Positions 22,724 to 31,269 of a stretch of 31,301 nucleotides of DNA are shown one piece after another. Source of the stretch: JAZNOL01 sp045580815 (GTDB lineage Bacteria > Bacillota > Clostridia > RUG12999); NCBI GenBank assembly GCA_045580815.1, contig JAZNOL010000116.1, forward strand, positions 1 through 31,301, in the 5' to 3' direction. Position 1 is the stretch's first letter; each line of letters starts with the position of its first letter. Made by a program: the position numbers and the translations under genes. The notes under the pieces are model-generated. The model was given only the letters and a program-made list of their open reading frames with translations, did no database searches and was not told where the DNA came from.

Positions 22724-25700
22724 ATGAAAAATTTACCCGTATGGCAAAACCTTGAAATTTTGCAGGAAAACCGTGAGCCGGCAAGAGCGTATTATATTCC
22801 TTATGCAACCGCTGACGGTGCAATTGCCGATAAAAAGGGCAAATCACCTTTCTATAAGCTTTTAAACGGAAACTGGAATTTTATATATTACGATAAATAT
22901 TCTCAAGTGCCCGAAGACATAACAGACCCCAATTATATGGACTACGAATGGGACGAAATCCCTGTGCCGTCATGCTGGCAGATGCACGGCTATGACCAGA
23001 TTCATTATACAAACGTGAACTATCCCTTTATGGTAAACGAGCCTTATGTGCCCACCGAAAACCCGGTAGGCGTTTATTCACGTGCGTTTGTTCTGCCGAA
23101 AAACTGGGACAAAAAAAGCATTTACATAATGTTTGAGGGCGTATCTGCCGCATTCGAGTTGTTTGTAAACGGCGCAAGAGTCGGTTACAGCGAGGGCAGT
23201 CATCTTCCCCACGAATTTAACATTACAAAATATCTTGAAAAAGAAGACAACACAATCACCGTTAAAGTTTATAAATACTGCAACGGCAGTTATCTTGAAG
23301 ACCAGGACTTTTTCAGAATGTCGGGTATTTTCAGGGATGTTTACCTCCTTGCCCGTGACGAAAAACATATTGTTGACATTTATATAAAACCCACGCTTGA
23401 CAAGGAATATAAAAACGGTGAGGTTGAAATTGAAATAACAGGCGTTAAAACTGCTTCTGCGGACATTCTTTCACCAAGCGGTGCACTTATTGAAACAATA
23501 GACATCAAAAACGGCAAAGGCAAGCTCAAAATCGAAGACGTTGAAAAATGGACAGCCGAAACTCCTGAGCTTTACACAGCCGTAATTTCAAGCGGAAATG
23601 AAGTTATTGCCCAGAATTTCGGATTCATGAAAATTGAAGTTTCGCCAAAATGCGAGCTTCTTATTAACGGTGTTGCAGTTAAACTCAAAGGCGTAAACCG
23701 TCACGACACTCATCCCGAACTGGGATATTACACTCCCCTTGAGCATATCTGGAACGACCTGCTTATAATGAAACGTCACAACATAAATACAATCCGTACA
23801 TCACACTATCCCAACACACCGGAATTTCTTAAAATGTGTGCAAAGCTGGGCTTTTATGTGGTTGATGAAACCGACCTTGAAACTCACGGTTTCCACGAAC
23901 CGTTCCAGGGCTCGGAAATTCATTGGAACAAAGACCATTTCACACGCACAAATCCCTTTACGGGCGAGAAAATGTGGCCTACCCAGAACAAAAAATGGAA
24001 AGATGCCTTTGTTGAACGTGCAGAGCGTATGTTTGAACGTGACAAAAACAATGCGTGCATTATTTTCTGGTCGCTTGGTAACGAGTCCTGCTTTGGCGAA
24101 AACCACACAGCAATGACAAAATATATAAAATCCCGTGATACAGCACGTCTTGTTCATTACGAAAGTGCAAGCTGGAATAAATTCGGCAACCCGACAGATA
24201 CTGTTGATGTTGTAAGCACAATGTATCCCGACCTTGATTTTGTAAGAAAACAGGGTCTTAACCGTGAAAAAGACAAACGTCCGTATTTTATGTGCGAATA
24301 TTCTCATGCAATGGGCAACGGACCCGGCGGCATGAAAGAATACTGGGATCTTATCTATAAACACCCCCGTCTTATCGGCGGCTGCGTATGGGAATGGGCT
24401 GACCATGCTGTTGTGGAAGAAACTCCCGACGGTGAAGAATATATGTCCTACGGCGGTGACCATGGAGAGTTCCCCCACGATAGCAACTTCTGCGTTGACG
24501 GACTTTGTTTCCCTGACAGAGAGCCTTCAACCGGACTTCTTGAGCTGAAAGAAATTTATAAATATCTCAAAGTAGATGCCCTTGACCTTGAAAACGGCAA
24601 AATCAGAGTTAAAAATCTCTTTGATTTTACCGACGCATCAGGCTACGAGCTTTGCTGGCGTGTGTCTGTTGACGGCGACACATTTGTTCAGGGCAGAATT
24701 CCCGATTTGAACGTAAAACCACACGGCACAAGAACATACAACCTTGACTATATCCTGCCCGAAAGCTGTAAATACGGTGCATTTCTGGAGCTTGAGTTCA
24801 AAACACTTTATGACACACCCTGGGAAGAAAGCGGCTATGTTGTAGGCTGTGACCAATTTGAACTGCCTGTGGAAATTGTTAAAGAAGCGGACGAGCTGCC
24901 CCACGGCGAGCTGTTCTTTGAAGAAGCAGGCGAATATTATGAAATTTACGGTGACGATTTCACATACGTATTCGGCACAGAAAGCGGACATTTTGAAAGT
25001 ATCGTAAAAGACGGCGTTGAAATGCTTGCCGATGCCGGCAGTTTCGGAATCTGGCGTGCTCCCACCGACAACGATATGTATATCAAAAAAAGCTGGAAAT
25101 TCCATGTTAACATGGGTATCGGCTATGACAAAGCAATAACACAGGTTATGGACTGCGATATCTGCCAGGACGGCGACAACGTAAAAATCACCGTTCAAAG
25201 TGTTCTTGGTGCAAAAGCAAGAGCACCGTTCCTGCATATCAACACGGTTTATGTGATTGAGCCCGGTGGAAAAATAAACGTTACCTGTGATGCAAAACGC
25301 CACACAGTCAATAAATTTTTACCCCGTTTCGGCTTTGATTTCTGCCTTGACGGCGTAAACGAATATATCAAATATTTCGGCATGGGTCCCGAAGACAACT
25401 ACAGCGACCTTTGTCAGTATGTTAAAATGGGAATGTATGCTTCAACGGTAAACGATGAGTACGTTGAATATATCAAACCCCAGGAACACGGCAACCACAC
25501 TCACACAAGAATGCTTATTGTCCATGATGTAATGGGCAGAGGACTTATGTTTGAAGGTGCACCGGAATTTGAGTTCAAGGCAAGCCACTTTACGGCAGAA
25601 GATTTAGAATATGCAACACACACATATGACCTTGAACCGAATGAAGAAACCTTTGTCAGCATAAACTATAAAATGAGCGGTATCGGCACAGGCAGCTGCG

Positions 25701-25789
25701 GACCTATGGTTACAGAGCAGTATCAGCTTAAAGAAGAAGACATTCATTTTGAATTTGCTTTCATGCCGGTGTTTATCGAAAATCTTTGA
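22724..25789 (+). CDS. lacZ: Beta-galactosidase (GH2, LacZ type), copy 2
   Basis: The 1021-residue paralogue of copy 1 has the same domain plan. Acid/base E454 lies in WSLGNESCFGENH and nucleophile E525 in MCEYSHAMGNGPGG. Most of the chain is nearly identical to copy 1, including the last 11 residues (EFAFMPVFIENL region), and some stretches near 640-770 are almost identical even at third codon positions. By contrast, residues about 390-450 (EPFQGSEIHWNKDHFTRTNP) and 790-860 diverge strongly. This mosaic suggests duplication followed by partial gene conversion or selection for different substrates. ATG 22724 follows CGGAGG. It is cytoplasmic. The promoter and the first bases of the 3' flank are also duplicated. 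Confidence 0.95.
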   Translation: MKNLPVWQNLEILQENREPARAYYIPYATADGAIADKKGKSPFYKLLNGNWNFIYYDKYSQVPEDITDPNYMDYEWDEIPVPSCWQMHGYDQIHYTNVNYPFMVNEPYVPTENPVGVYSRAFVLPKNWDKKSIYIMFEGVSAAFELFVNGARVGYSEGSHLPHEFNITKYLEKEDNTITVKVYKYCNGSYLEDQDFFRMSGIFRDVYLLARDEKHIVDIYIKPTLDKEYKNGEVEIEITGVKTASADILSPSGALIETIDIKNGKGKLKIEDVEKWTAETPELYTAVISSGNEVIAQNFGFMKIEVSPKCELLINGVAVKLKGVNRHDTHPELGYYTPLEHIWNDLLIMKRHNINTIRTSHYPNTPEFLKMCAKLGFYVVDETDLETHGFHEPFQGSEIHWNKDHFTRTNPFTGEKMWPTQNKKWKDAFVERAERMFERDKNNACIIFWSLGNESCFGENHTAMTKYIKSRDTARLVHYESASWNKFGNPTDTVDVVSTMYPDLDFVRKQGLNREKDKRPYFMCEYSHAMGNGPGGMKEYWDLIYKHPRLIGGCVWEWADHAVVEETPDGEEYMSYGGDHGEFPHDSNFCVDGLCFPDREPSTGLLELKEIYKYLKVDALDLENGKIRVKNLFDFTDASGYELCWRVSVDGDTFVQGRIPDLNVKPHGTRTYNLDYILPESCKYGAFLELEFKTLYDTPWEESGYVVGCDQFELPVEIVKEADELPHGELFFEEAGEYYEIYGDDFTYVFGTESGHFESIVKDGVEMLADAGSFGIWRAPTDNDMYIKKSWKFHVNMGIGYDKAITQVMDCDICQDGDNVKITVQSVLGAKARAPFLHINTVYVIEPGGKINVTCDAKRHTVNKFLPRFGFDFCLDGVNEYIKYFGMGPEDNYSDLCQYVKMGMYASTVNDEYVEYIKPQEHGNHTHTRMLIVHDVMGRGLMFEGAPEFEFKASHFTAEDLEYATHTYDLEPNEETFVSINYKMSGIGTGSCGPMVTEQYQLKEEDIHFEFAFMPVFIENL

Positions 25790-25827
25790 TTGAATAATTT
25801 TTGTAATTAAAGACGGTATAAACCATT

Positions 25828-25870
25828 GGCTCTCCCTGTGGGAGAGCTGTCACGAAGTGACTGAGAGGGA
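25828..25870 (+). repeat. Double-hairpin repeat module E
   Basis: Stem 1 GCTCTCCC/GGGAGAGC (25829-25836 with 25840-25847), stem 2 GTCAC/GTGAC (25849-25853 with 25857-25861), then TGAGAGGG. It begins at the same distance after lacZ copy 2 as module A after copy 1. The 442 bases 25790-26231 hold modules E-H and a nested hairpin, with no gene and no clear promoter or terminator. Confidence 0.75.
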
Positions 25871-25873
25871 AAA

Positions 25874-25926
25874 CCCTCTCCGTCAAAACCTACGGTTTTG
25901 CCACCTCTCCCGGAAGGAGAGGCTAT
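25874..25926 (-). repeat. Double-hairpin repeat module F, inverted
   Basis: On the minus strand: stem 1 (25904-25910 with 25916-25922), stem 2 CAAAACC/GGTTTTG (25884-25890 with 25894-25900) and an inner end GGAGAGGG that mirrors module E. Confidence 0.75.
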
Positions 25927-25939
25927 GGACGGAACAACC

Positions 25940-25991
25940 CAAAGGCTCCCTTGCCTAAAGGGAGCTGTCACGAAGTGACTGAGGGATTGTT
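25940..25991 (+). repeat. Double-hairpin repeat module G
   Basis: AAAGGCTCCC...GGGAGC stem, GTCAC-GAA-GTGAC stem, then GAGGGATTGTT. Its end pairs with AACAATCCCTC at 26031-26041. Confidence 0.75.
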
Positions 25992-26030
25992 GGTAAAATC
26001 TTAAATATTTAAATACAAATGTTTTTACGA

Positions 26031-26162
26031 AACAATCCCTCCGTTTCGCTTACGCTCGCCAACTTACTGCGGCTCGGTCACGCACAGCTCTGCAAACGGG
26101 CGACCACACAGGGTCGCCCCTACGACCGTGCGAGCTTCGCACCTTTACACAAGGGAGGCAAG
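26031..26162 (-). repeat. Interrupted double-hairpin module H with nested hairpins
   Basis: The inner end AACAATCCCTCCG (26031-26043) and the outer part CACCTTTACACAAGGGAGGC (26140-26159) match the module plan. Between them are about 95 unrelated bases with two hairpins: GGGCGACC/GGTCGCCC (26098-26105 with 26112-26119, then CTACG) and GTGCGA/TCGCAC (26128-26133 with 26137-26142). It looks like one repeat inserted in another. Confidence 0.55.
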
Positions 26163-26231
26163 AGGTCTGCACAAACCTCAAAATCCCCAAAATGGCACAA
26201 AACCAGCCACACCACAAAAAGGAGAACCCTT

Positions 26232-27479
26232 ATGCCCGAAGAAACCAAACGAGAAACGGCGGTTTTAGCCGGAATTTTCAATTCCTCAAAAACCGACCCA
26301 TGCGCAACTGAAGAAACCATGCTCGAACTGGCAGAGCTTGCAAAAACTGCCGGTGCAGAAGTTGTTGCAAGCGTTCTTCAACCACGTCCTGCACCCGATG
26401 CGGCAACGTATTTCGGCAGCGGCAAGCTTGAAGAGCTTCGTGAGCTTTGTGCCAACCTGGAAGCAACTCTCATCATCTGCGATGACGAGCTTTCCGGCTC
26501 ACAGCTTCGCAACATTGAAAATGCCGTGGGCGTGCGTGTTATTGACCGCACAACCCTCATTCTCGACATTTTTGCCATGCGTGCCCTTTCAAAAGAGGGC
26601 AAATTGCAGGTTGAACTGGCACAGCTTAAATATATGATGCCGCGGCTTTCGGGTATGCATGAGGGATTGTCACGACTCGGTGGCGGCATAGGCACAAGAG
26701 GTCCCGGTGAAACAAAACTGGAATCCGACCGTCGGCATATCCGCACACGAATAAGTCATTTGAAACGTGAGCTTGACGAGGTTGAGCTTCGCCGCGGATA
26801 CGCCCGTGACAGGCGTAAAAAAGACGGCGTTTTAACTGTGGCTCTTGCCGGATACACCAATGCCGGCAAATCTTCAATTTTAAATTATTTAACCGATGCA
26901 GGAACTCTTGCAGAAAACAAGCTGTTTGCCACTCTTGACCCACTTTCCAGAGTGCTGACACTTCCCGATGACAGAGAAATTATCCTTATTGATACTGTCG
27001 GATTTATCCGCAAACTGCCGCACCATCTTGTCAATGCGTTCAAATCAACACTTGACGAAATTTCCTGTTCAGACGTTATACTTAACGTGGTTGATTTTTC
27101 AAATCCGGAGCATATCACTCACCTTGATGTAAGCCGTGACCTGCTTTGCTCGCTGGGATGCGAAAACACGCCGCAAATTACGGTTTATAACAAGTGCGAT
27201 ACGGTGGAAACCGTTCCGCCCGCAAAAGGTGCAAACGAGATTTATGTTTCGGCAAAAAGCGGCGAAAATATGCAGGAGCTTTTAAAACTTATCTGTATAA
27301 ATCTGCCCCAGACAAAAGTGCGCATGACCTTGCTTATTCCTTATGCAAAAGCAGGGCTTGAACAGCAGCTTCGTGAAGATGGATTTGTAAAATCTGCCGA
27401 TTATGAAGAAAGCGGCATAAAAATCACAGCGGATATTGACAAAAAAGCGGTGTATAAATATGAGCAGTTTAAAATCTGA
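26232..27479 (+). CDS. hflX: GTPase HflX, ribosome-splitting factor
   Basis: This 415-residue GTPase binds the 50S subunit and dissociates stalled or stressed 70S ribosomes. The N-terminal HflX domain includes PDAATYFGSGKLEEL, and the glycine-rich linker GGGIGTRGPGETKLESDRR is a family hallmark. A coiled-coil segment (about 170-198) is followed by the G domain: G1 GYTNAGKSS (207-215), G3 DTVGF (254-258) and G4 NKCD (320-323). Length is normal. ATG 26232 is chosen for the AGGAG 7 bases upstream; in-frame codons further upstream lie in repeat sequence. Its stop overlaps the next gene. No promoter is evident; read-through from lacZ copy 2 is possible. Confidence 0.95.
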   Translation: MPEETKRETAVLAGIFNSSKTDPCATEETMLELAELAKTAGAEVVASVLQPRPAPDAATYFGSGKLEELRELCANLEATLIICDDELSGSQLRNIENAVGVRVIDRTTLILDIFAMRALSKEGKLQVELAQLKYMMPRLSGMHEGLSRLGGGIGTRGPGETKLESDRRHIRTRISHLKRELDEVELRRGYARDRRKKDGVLTVALAGYTNAGKSSILNYLTDAGTLAENKLFATLDPLSRVLTLPDDREIILIDTVGFIRKLPHHLVNAFKSTLDEISCSDVILNVVDFSNPEHITHLDVSRDLLCSLGCENTPQITVYNKCDTVETVPPAKGANEIYVSAKSGENMQELLKLICINLPQTKVRMTLLIPYAKAGLEQQLREDGFVKSADYEESGIKITADIDKKAVYKYEQFKI

Positions 27480-28110
27480 ATATAAAACCGTGCTTTGCGA
27501 GGGCGGCAGCAGTTATACCGAGAAAAAATCCGAGTTTATCGGGGCGGTAAAGCCTGTTAAAACCGAGCAGGAAGCACTTGAGTTTTTAAATTTTATAAAG
27601 AAAAAATATTCCGATGCACGGCATAATGTTTATGCTTATGTGGTGCAGCAGGATAACATACAGCGTTACAGCGATGACGGCGAACCTTCGGGTACAGGCG
27701 GAATGCCGGTTTTAGGCGTTATTACAAAAAGCGGACTTACCGACATTGCCGTTGTTGTAACAAGATATTTCGGCGGCACGCTTCTTGGCACAGGTGGACT
27801 TGTGCGTGCTTATTCAAAAGCGGCGGCAGACGCCGTTGCTGATGCAAAGCCTGTTATCTGCCGGCTTTGCAAGTGCTATGAAATCGTCTGTGACTACACA
27901 CTTTCGGGCAAAATTGCCCATATTCTTGAAAATGAAGATTATACCCTTGAAAACACGGAATATACTGATTCTGTCAAGTTTTCTGCCTGCATAAAGCAAG
28001 GCTGTGACGGCAAATTTTTAAAAGAAATCACCGAAGCAACCGGTGCACGGGCACAGATAACCGAAACAGAAAGTAAATATATAAACATACCAATCAAGGA
28101 GGAAAAATAA
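27460..28110 (+). CDS. yigZ: YigZ/IMPACT family protein (UPF0029)
   Basis: The 216-residue protein has an N-terminal UPF0029 (Impact) domain, residues about 15-125, with ARHNVYAYVV, YSDDGEPSGTGGMPVL and VVVTRYFGGTLLGTGGLVRAYS, and a C-terminal DUF1949 ferredoxin-like domain (about 135-205). The family is conserved in bacteria; eukaryotic IMPACT regulates the Gcn2 translation-stress kinase, and the bacterial role is not settled. ATG 27460 starts 20 bases inside the end of hflX, and the local Shine-Dalgarno is weak, pointing to translational coupling. An in-frame TTG at 27436 is less likely. Together with hflX this suggests a translation-related unit. Confidence 0.92.
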   Translation: MSSLKSEYKTVLCEGGSSYTEKKSEFIGAVKPVKTEQEALEFLNFIKKKYSDARHNVYAYVVQQDNIQRYSDDGEPSGTGGMPVLGVITKSGLTDIAVVVTRYFGGTLLGTGGLVRAYSKAAADAVADAKPVICRLCKCYEIVCDYTLSGKIAHILENEDYTLENTEYTDSVKFSACIKQGCDGKFLKEITEATGARAQITETESKYINIPIKEEK

Positions 28111-28111
28111 A

Positions 28112-28858
28112 ATGGAAGAATTAAACAAAAACATACCCGAAGATGAAAACACAACAGAAACTACAGAAGAAATGGCAGATGCTCCAGAAGCAACTGAAGA
28201 GTCTGTTGAAGAAGTTGCTGATGACGTTGCTGATGTAACTGATGAGGAAGTTGATGAAATTTTAGAAACACTTGATGCTTCTGAAACCGAAGATGCTGTA
28301 CCTGCTGAAGAATTAAGCCCCGAGTCTCCCAGCCGTCCGGCGAACTTGCTCCGTTCGGCAATAACAGCGGCTGTTGTTCTTGCTGTTTTTGCGGCAGTAT
28401 ATTTCATTTTCACCGCCGTTTATGACAAAGGCGATGCCCCAAAAGCACCGTCATCTGAGCAAAAACCGTTGGTTGAGACATCTGTTTCTGAAGCACCCGG
28501 CAACCAAACACCGTCCGAAACCTCGGCAGAAGATTCTCAGTCCGATCCGCAGGCAGAAAACAAACCGGCACCTTCTGCTGTTGATGCACCGCCGTCTCCC
28601 GAATATACAGCAGCAAGCAATAAAATCACTGCCGATGCCAAACAAAAATACGGCGATGGTATAGTAGTTCTGCCCGAATACAATCATGAGCTTAAAACCG
28701 TTAAAATAGACGGTACAGAGCACAAATGCTTCATGGCGGCAGTTGTTAAATTTGACCCCACTCAGGAAAGCGGCACTTCCATAATTCATGCTACAATCGA
28801 CAGTGAATCAAATCAGATTTGGTATGACGATGCTACCACCTGGGAAATTATTGACTAA
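28112..28858 (+). CDS. Single-pass membrane protein, acidic N-terminus and PepSY-like outer domain
   Basis: The 248-residue protein starts one base after the yigZ stop, with its GGAGG inside yigZ. Residues 1-72 contain 30 Asp/Glu and one Lys and are probably disordered and cytoplasmic. A membrane segment follows at about 82-103, preceded by two Arg, so the C-terminus should be outside. A Pro/Ser/Glu/Ala-rich linker (105-163) leads to an alpha/beta domain (164-248) that includes ITADAKQKYGDG, the lone Cys206 and HATIDSESNQIWYDD. This matches the outer domain of the next gene and resembles a PepSY fold (by eye). Function unknown. Low-complexity GAA/GAT-rich coding in the first 200 bases. Confidence 0.7.
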   Translation: MEELNKNIPEDENTTETTEEMADAPEATEESVEEVADDVADVTDEEVDEILETLDASETEDAVPAEELSPESPSRPANLLRSAITAAVVLAVFAAVYFIFTAVYDKGDAPKAPSSEQKPLVETSVSEAPGNQTPSETSAEDSQSDPQAENKPAPSAVDAPPSPEYTAASNKITADAKQKYGDGIVVLPEYNHELKTVKIDGTEHKCFMAAVVKFDPTQESGTSIIHATIDSESNQIWYDDATTWEIID

Positions 28859-28926
28859 GTAAACAAATTAAAAATAATATAACGCACGCAGGCAATACCT
28901 GTATGCTACTTAAGGAGGAAATAAAA

Positions 28927-29376
28927 ATGACAAAAAACGAAAAAAGAGCACTTATTATCGGAGCAGCAATTGCAGTAACTGCAGCTGCAGCTACTGCGGC
29001 AGTTATTTATTACAAAAAGAAAAAAGCCGCTGCACCCGATACTGCAGAATCGACACCTCTTCTTGAAGCAGGCGATGAAGAATGCGGCGAGGTGGTTTTT
29101 AATTACGAGGATCATCCTGCTCTTGATTTTGATGAAGCCTACGAAGTGGCTGTTAACGCTGCAACAAAAAAATTCGGAAGCAATCCTTTTGTTGTTTCTG
29201 CGAGTGACAACAAAGCAATTTACGAGACAATCGGCGGCGAAAAACGCGCTTGCTATAACTTTGGTGTAGATGACAGCTCATTTATTGGCGGTACTCCCAG
29301 CGGATTTTTATACGTTGATGCTCAAACCGGCGAGGTTTTTGAAAGTGGTATTAACGGTATTGAAAAAATAGACTGA
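28927..29376 (+). CDS. Small single-pass membrane protein with PepSY-like domain
   Basis: The 149-residue protein has a membrane segment at about 8-28, followed by a KKKK stretch, a short linker and a domain over 65-149. The domain has FDEAYEVAVNAATKKFG, a lone Cys109, and GFLYVDAQTGEVFE. The last motif is typical of PepSY domains (inference by eye). The upstream neighbour has the same helix, central cysteine and beta-hairpin order and also ends in ID, so the two are likely diverged paralogues. ATG 28927 is chosen for AAGGAGG 8 bases upstream; an in-frame ATG at 28903 lacks one. PepSY proteins often inhibit or chaperone secreted peptidases, but no peptidase is adjacent. Confidence 0.7.
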   Translation: MTKNEKRALIIGAAIAVTAAAATAAVIYYKKKKAAAPDTAESTPLLEAGDEECGEVVFNYEDHPALDFDEAYEVAVNAATKKFGSNPFVVSASDNKAIYETIGGEKRACYNFGVDDSSFIGGTPSGFLYVDAQTGEVFESGINGIEKID

Positions 29377-29442
29377 TATGCGGCATAAAAATCCGGCTTA
29401 ATTATTGTCGGATAATGCCTCTGCTACAAAGGCGGAAGAATA

Positions 29443-30993
29443 ATGTTTGCAAAAATAAACAGTATCGGCGTTTTCGGTATGGATGGATATTCCGTTGACG
29501 TAGAATGCTCGGTTTCACCGGGTATGCCTGCGTTTGCAACGGTAGGTCTGCCGGATACCGCCGTTAAAGAATCGCAACAGCGTGTAACCTCTGCAATATC
29601 ATCGATAGGGTTTGATTTTCCTCTCGGTAAGGTTGTTGTAAACCTTGCTCCGGGCAATATCAAAAAGGAAGGCTCAGGCTTTGATTTACCTATTGCATTG
29701 GCAATTCTTTTCGGAAGCAATATAATTAAACTACCCGAAAATACAGATGAATATGCTTTTATAGGCGAGCTTTCGCTGTCGGGCGAGCTTCGTCCGGTTT
29801 CGGGCGTTCTCTCTATGGCAGTTGCCGCTTGGAAAAGCGGATTTAAAAAAATAATCGTTCCTACGCAAAACGCACTTGAGGCATCCGTCGTCAAAGACCT
29901 TGAGGTTTTTGGTGCAGAAGATATACGCCAGGTGCTTGCACATATTTGCGGTGAAAAAGCGCTTTTGCGCACAGTAAGCGACAGCGCTTTGTTCACATCA
30001 GAAAACGTACGCTACGAATACGATTTTGCTGATGTAAAAGGTCAGGCACAAGCAAAGAGGGCACTTGAAATTGCCGCCGCAGGCGGTCATAATTTACTGA
30101 TGATAGGAACTCCAGGCTCCGGCAAAACAATGCTTGCCCAGAGGCTTCCGTCAATTTTGCCCGACATGTCCTTTGAAGAAGCGTTGGAAGTTACAAAAAT
30201 CCACTCAATTGCCGGCACATTGCCGGATAACACGCCGTTTATACGCACCCGTCCTTTCCGTGCTCCGCACCATACAGTTTCAACCGTCAGTCTTACAGGC
30301 GGCGGACGTGTGCCCAAACCCGGCGAGGTAAGCCTTGCTCACGGTGGCGTGTTATTTTTAGATGAGCTTCCCGAATTTTCAAAAAATGCACTCGAGGTTT
30401 TACGTCAACCTGTTGAAGACAAAAAAATTACCGTTTCCAGAGTTAACGCAACTGTTACATATCCGTCAAACTTTATGCTAATAACAGCTCTCAACCCTTG
30501 TCCATGCGGATATTTTGGCGACAAAACTCATGCCTGCACTTGTAATCCTGGTCAAATTCAGCGGTATATAGGCAAGCTCAGTGGACCTCTGCTTGACCGT
30601 ATTGATCTGCAACTGCAGATACGTCCGGTTGAGTACGCAAGCCTCACCGGCAACGAAAAACCCGAAAGCTCTGCCAAAATCAAACAGCGCGTAAATAACG
30701 CCCGAAAAATTCAACAGCAACGGTATGAGCATCTGGGTATTTACAGTAATTCGGAATTATCCTCAAAAAATATTGAGGCATTTTGTGCACTAACGCCCGA
30801 ATCAAAACAGATTTTAGAATCTGCATTTACACGTCTTGGGCTTTCGGCACGTGCATACACACGCATAATAAAGGTTGCTCGTACAATCGCTGACCTTGCA
30901 AACGAAAAAAACATCCTGCCTGCTCACATTGCCGAGGCAATCGGCTACCGCGCACTTGACCGCAGCTTCTTTTCGGCAGTTAACCGAAAGTGA
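29443..30993 (+). CDS. comM: Magnesium chelatase-like AAA+ ATPase (ComM/YifB family)
   Basis: The 516-residue protein has an N-terminal ChlI-like Lon-type domain (residues 1-170; SVDVECSVSPGMPAFATVGLPDTAVKES), an AAA+ core (about 190-400) with Walker A GTPGSGKT (222-229), Walker B VLFLDELPEF and sensor regions, the cysteine stretch CPCGYFGDKTHACTC, and a C-terminal helical domain ending GYRALDRSFF. In Vibrio and Haemophilus, ComM is a branch-migration helicase that helps integrate DNA taken up by transformation. Length is usual (about 500-510). ATG 29443 follows AAAGGCGGAAG. The last three codons and the stop (30983-30993) lie inside the left terminal repeat of the MITE-like element, so the C-terminus was probably altered by insertion. 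Confidence 0.93.
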   Translation: MFAKINSIGVFGMDGYSVDVECSVSPGMPAFATVGLPDTAVKESQQRVTSAISSIGFDFPLGKVVVNLAPGNIKKEGSGFDLPIALAILFGSNIIKLPENTDEYAFIGELSLSGELRPVSGVLSMAVAAWKSGFKKIIVPTQNALEASVVKDLEVFGAEDIRQVLAHICGEKALLRTVSDSALFTSENVRYEYDFADVKGQAQAKRALEIAAAGGHNLLMIGTPGSGKTMLAQRLPSILPDMSFEEALEVTKIHSIAGTLPDNTPFIRTRPFRAPHHTVSTVSLTGGGRVPKPGEVSLAHGGVLFLDELPEFSKNALEVLRQPVEDKKITVSRVNATVTYPSNFMLITALNPCPCGYFGDKTHACTCNPGQIQRYIGKLSGPLLDRIDLQLQIRPVEYASLTGNEKPESSAKIKQRVNNARKIQQQRYEHLGIYSNSELSSKNIEAFCALTPESKQILESAFTRLGLSARAYTRIIKVARTIADLANEKNILPAHIAEAIGYRALDRSFFSAVNRK

Positions 30994-31255
30994 GTAATCC
31001 GAACCCGCCTAAAACAGCGTAATTTCGGTATCTTTCGGCTTGTCATCTTTGCAAGGCGTCAGCCTTGCTGCATCTTTCGCACCAAAATCTACTCAAAATT
31101 CCATCTGTTTTAGGTCGAAGAATTTTAAGAGTGAGAATTTTTGGTTGCACAAGGCAAAAACGCAGGTAATCCTGTCGGATTGCCGAGTATTTTAACACAG
31201 TGAAAGCGAAAATTCACCTCTTAAAATCGAGTTCGGATTACTCGCTTTCGGTTAA
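30980..31255. mobile_element. MITE-like foldback element with 25-bp terminal inverted repeats
   Basis: The ends 30980-31004 and 31231-31255 are inverted copies that differ at one of 25 bases (TTAACCGAAAGTGAGTAATC on the left; C for T at position 12 on the right). Both ends are TTAA, so a TA or TTAA target duplication is possible. Inside are two foldbacks: CCTAAAACAG (31008-31017) with 31105-31114 enclosing GCAAGGC-GTCA-GCCTTGC, and ATTTTAAGAG (31122-31131) with 31218-31227 enclosing AATCC/GGATT. It encodes no protein, so it would need a transposase in trans. It fills the whole gap between comM and the last gene. Confidence 0.8.
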
Positions 31256-31269
31256 ATAAGGAGATAGTT

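Noticed and set aside
23801..24478. Long open frame antisense to lacZ copy 2, with similar ones under copy 1
   Set aside because: It is a mirror of codon usage in the real gene, without ribosome binding site or family resemblance.
26019..26231. Extended N-terminus of HflX or a separate short protein
   Set aside because: The reading frame runs through hairpin repeats and does not match the HflX family; ATG 26232 has a good ribosome binding site.
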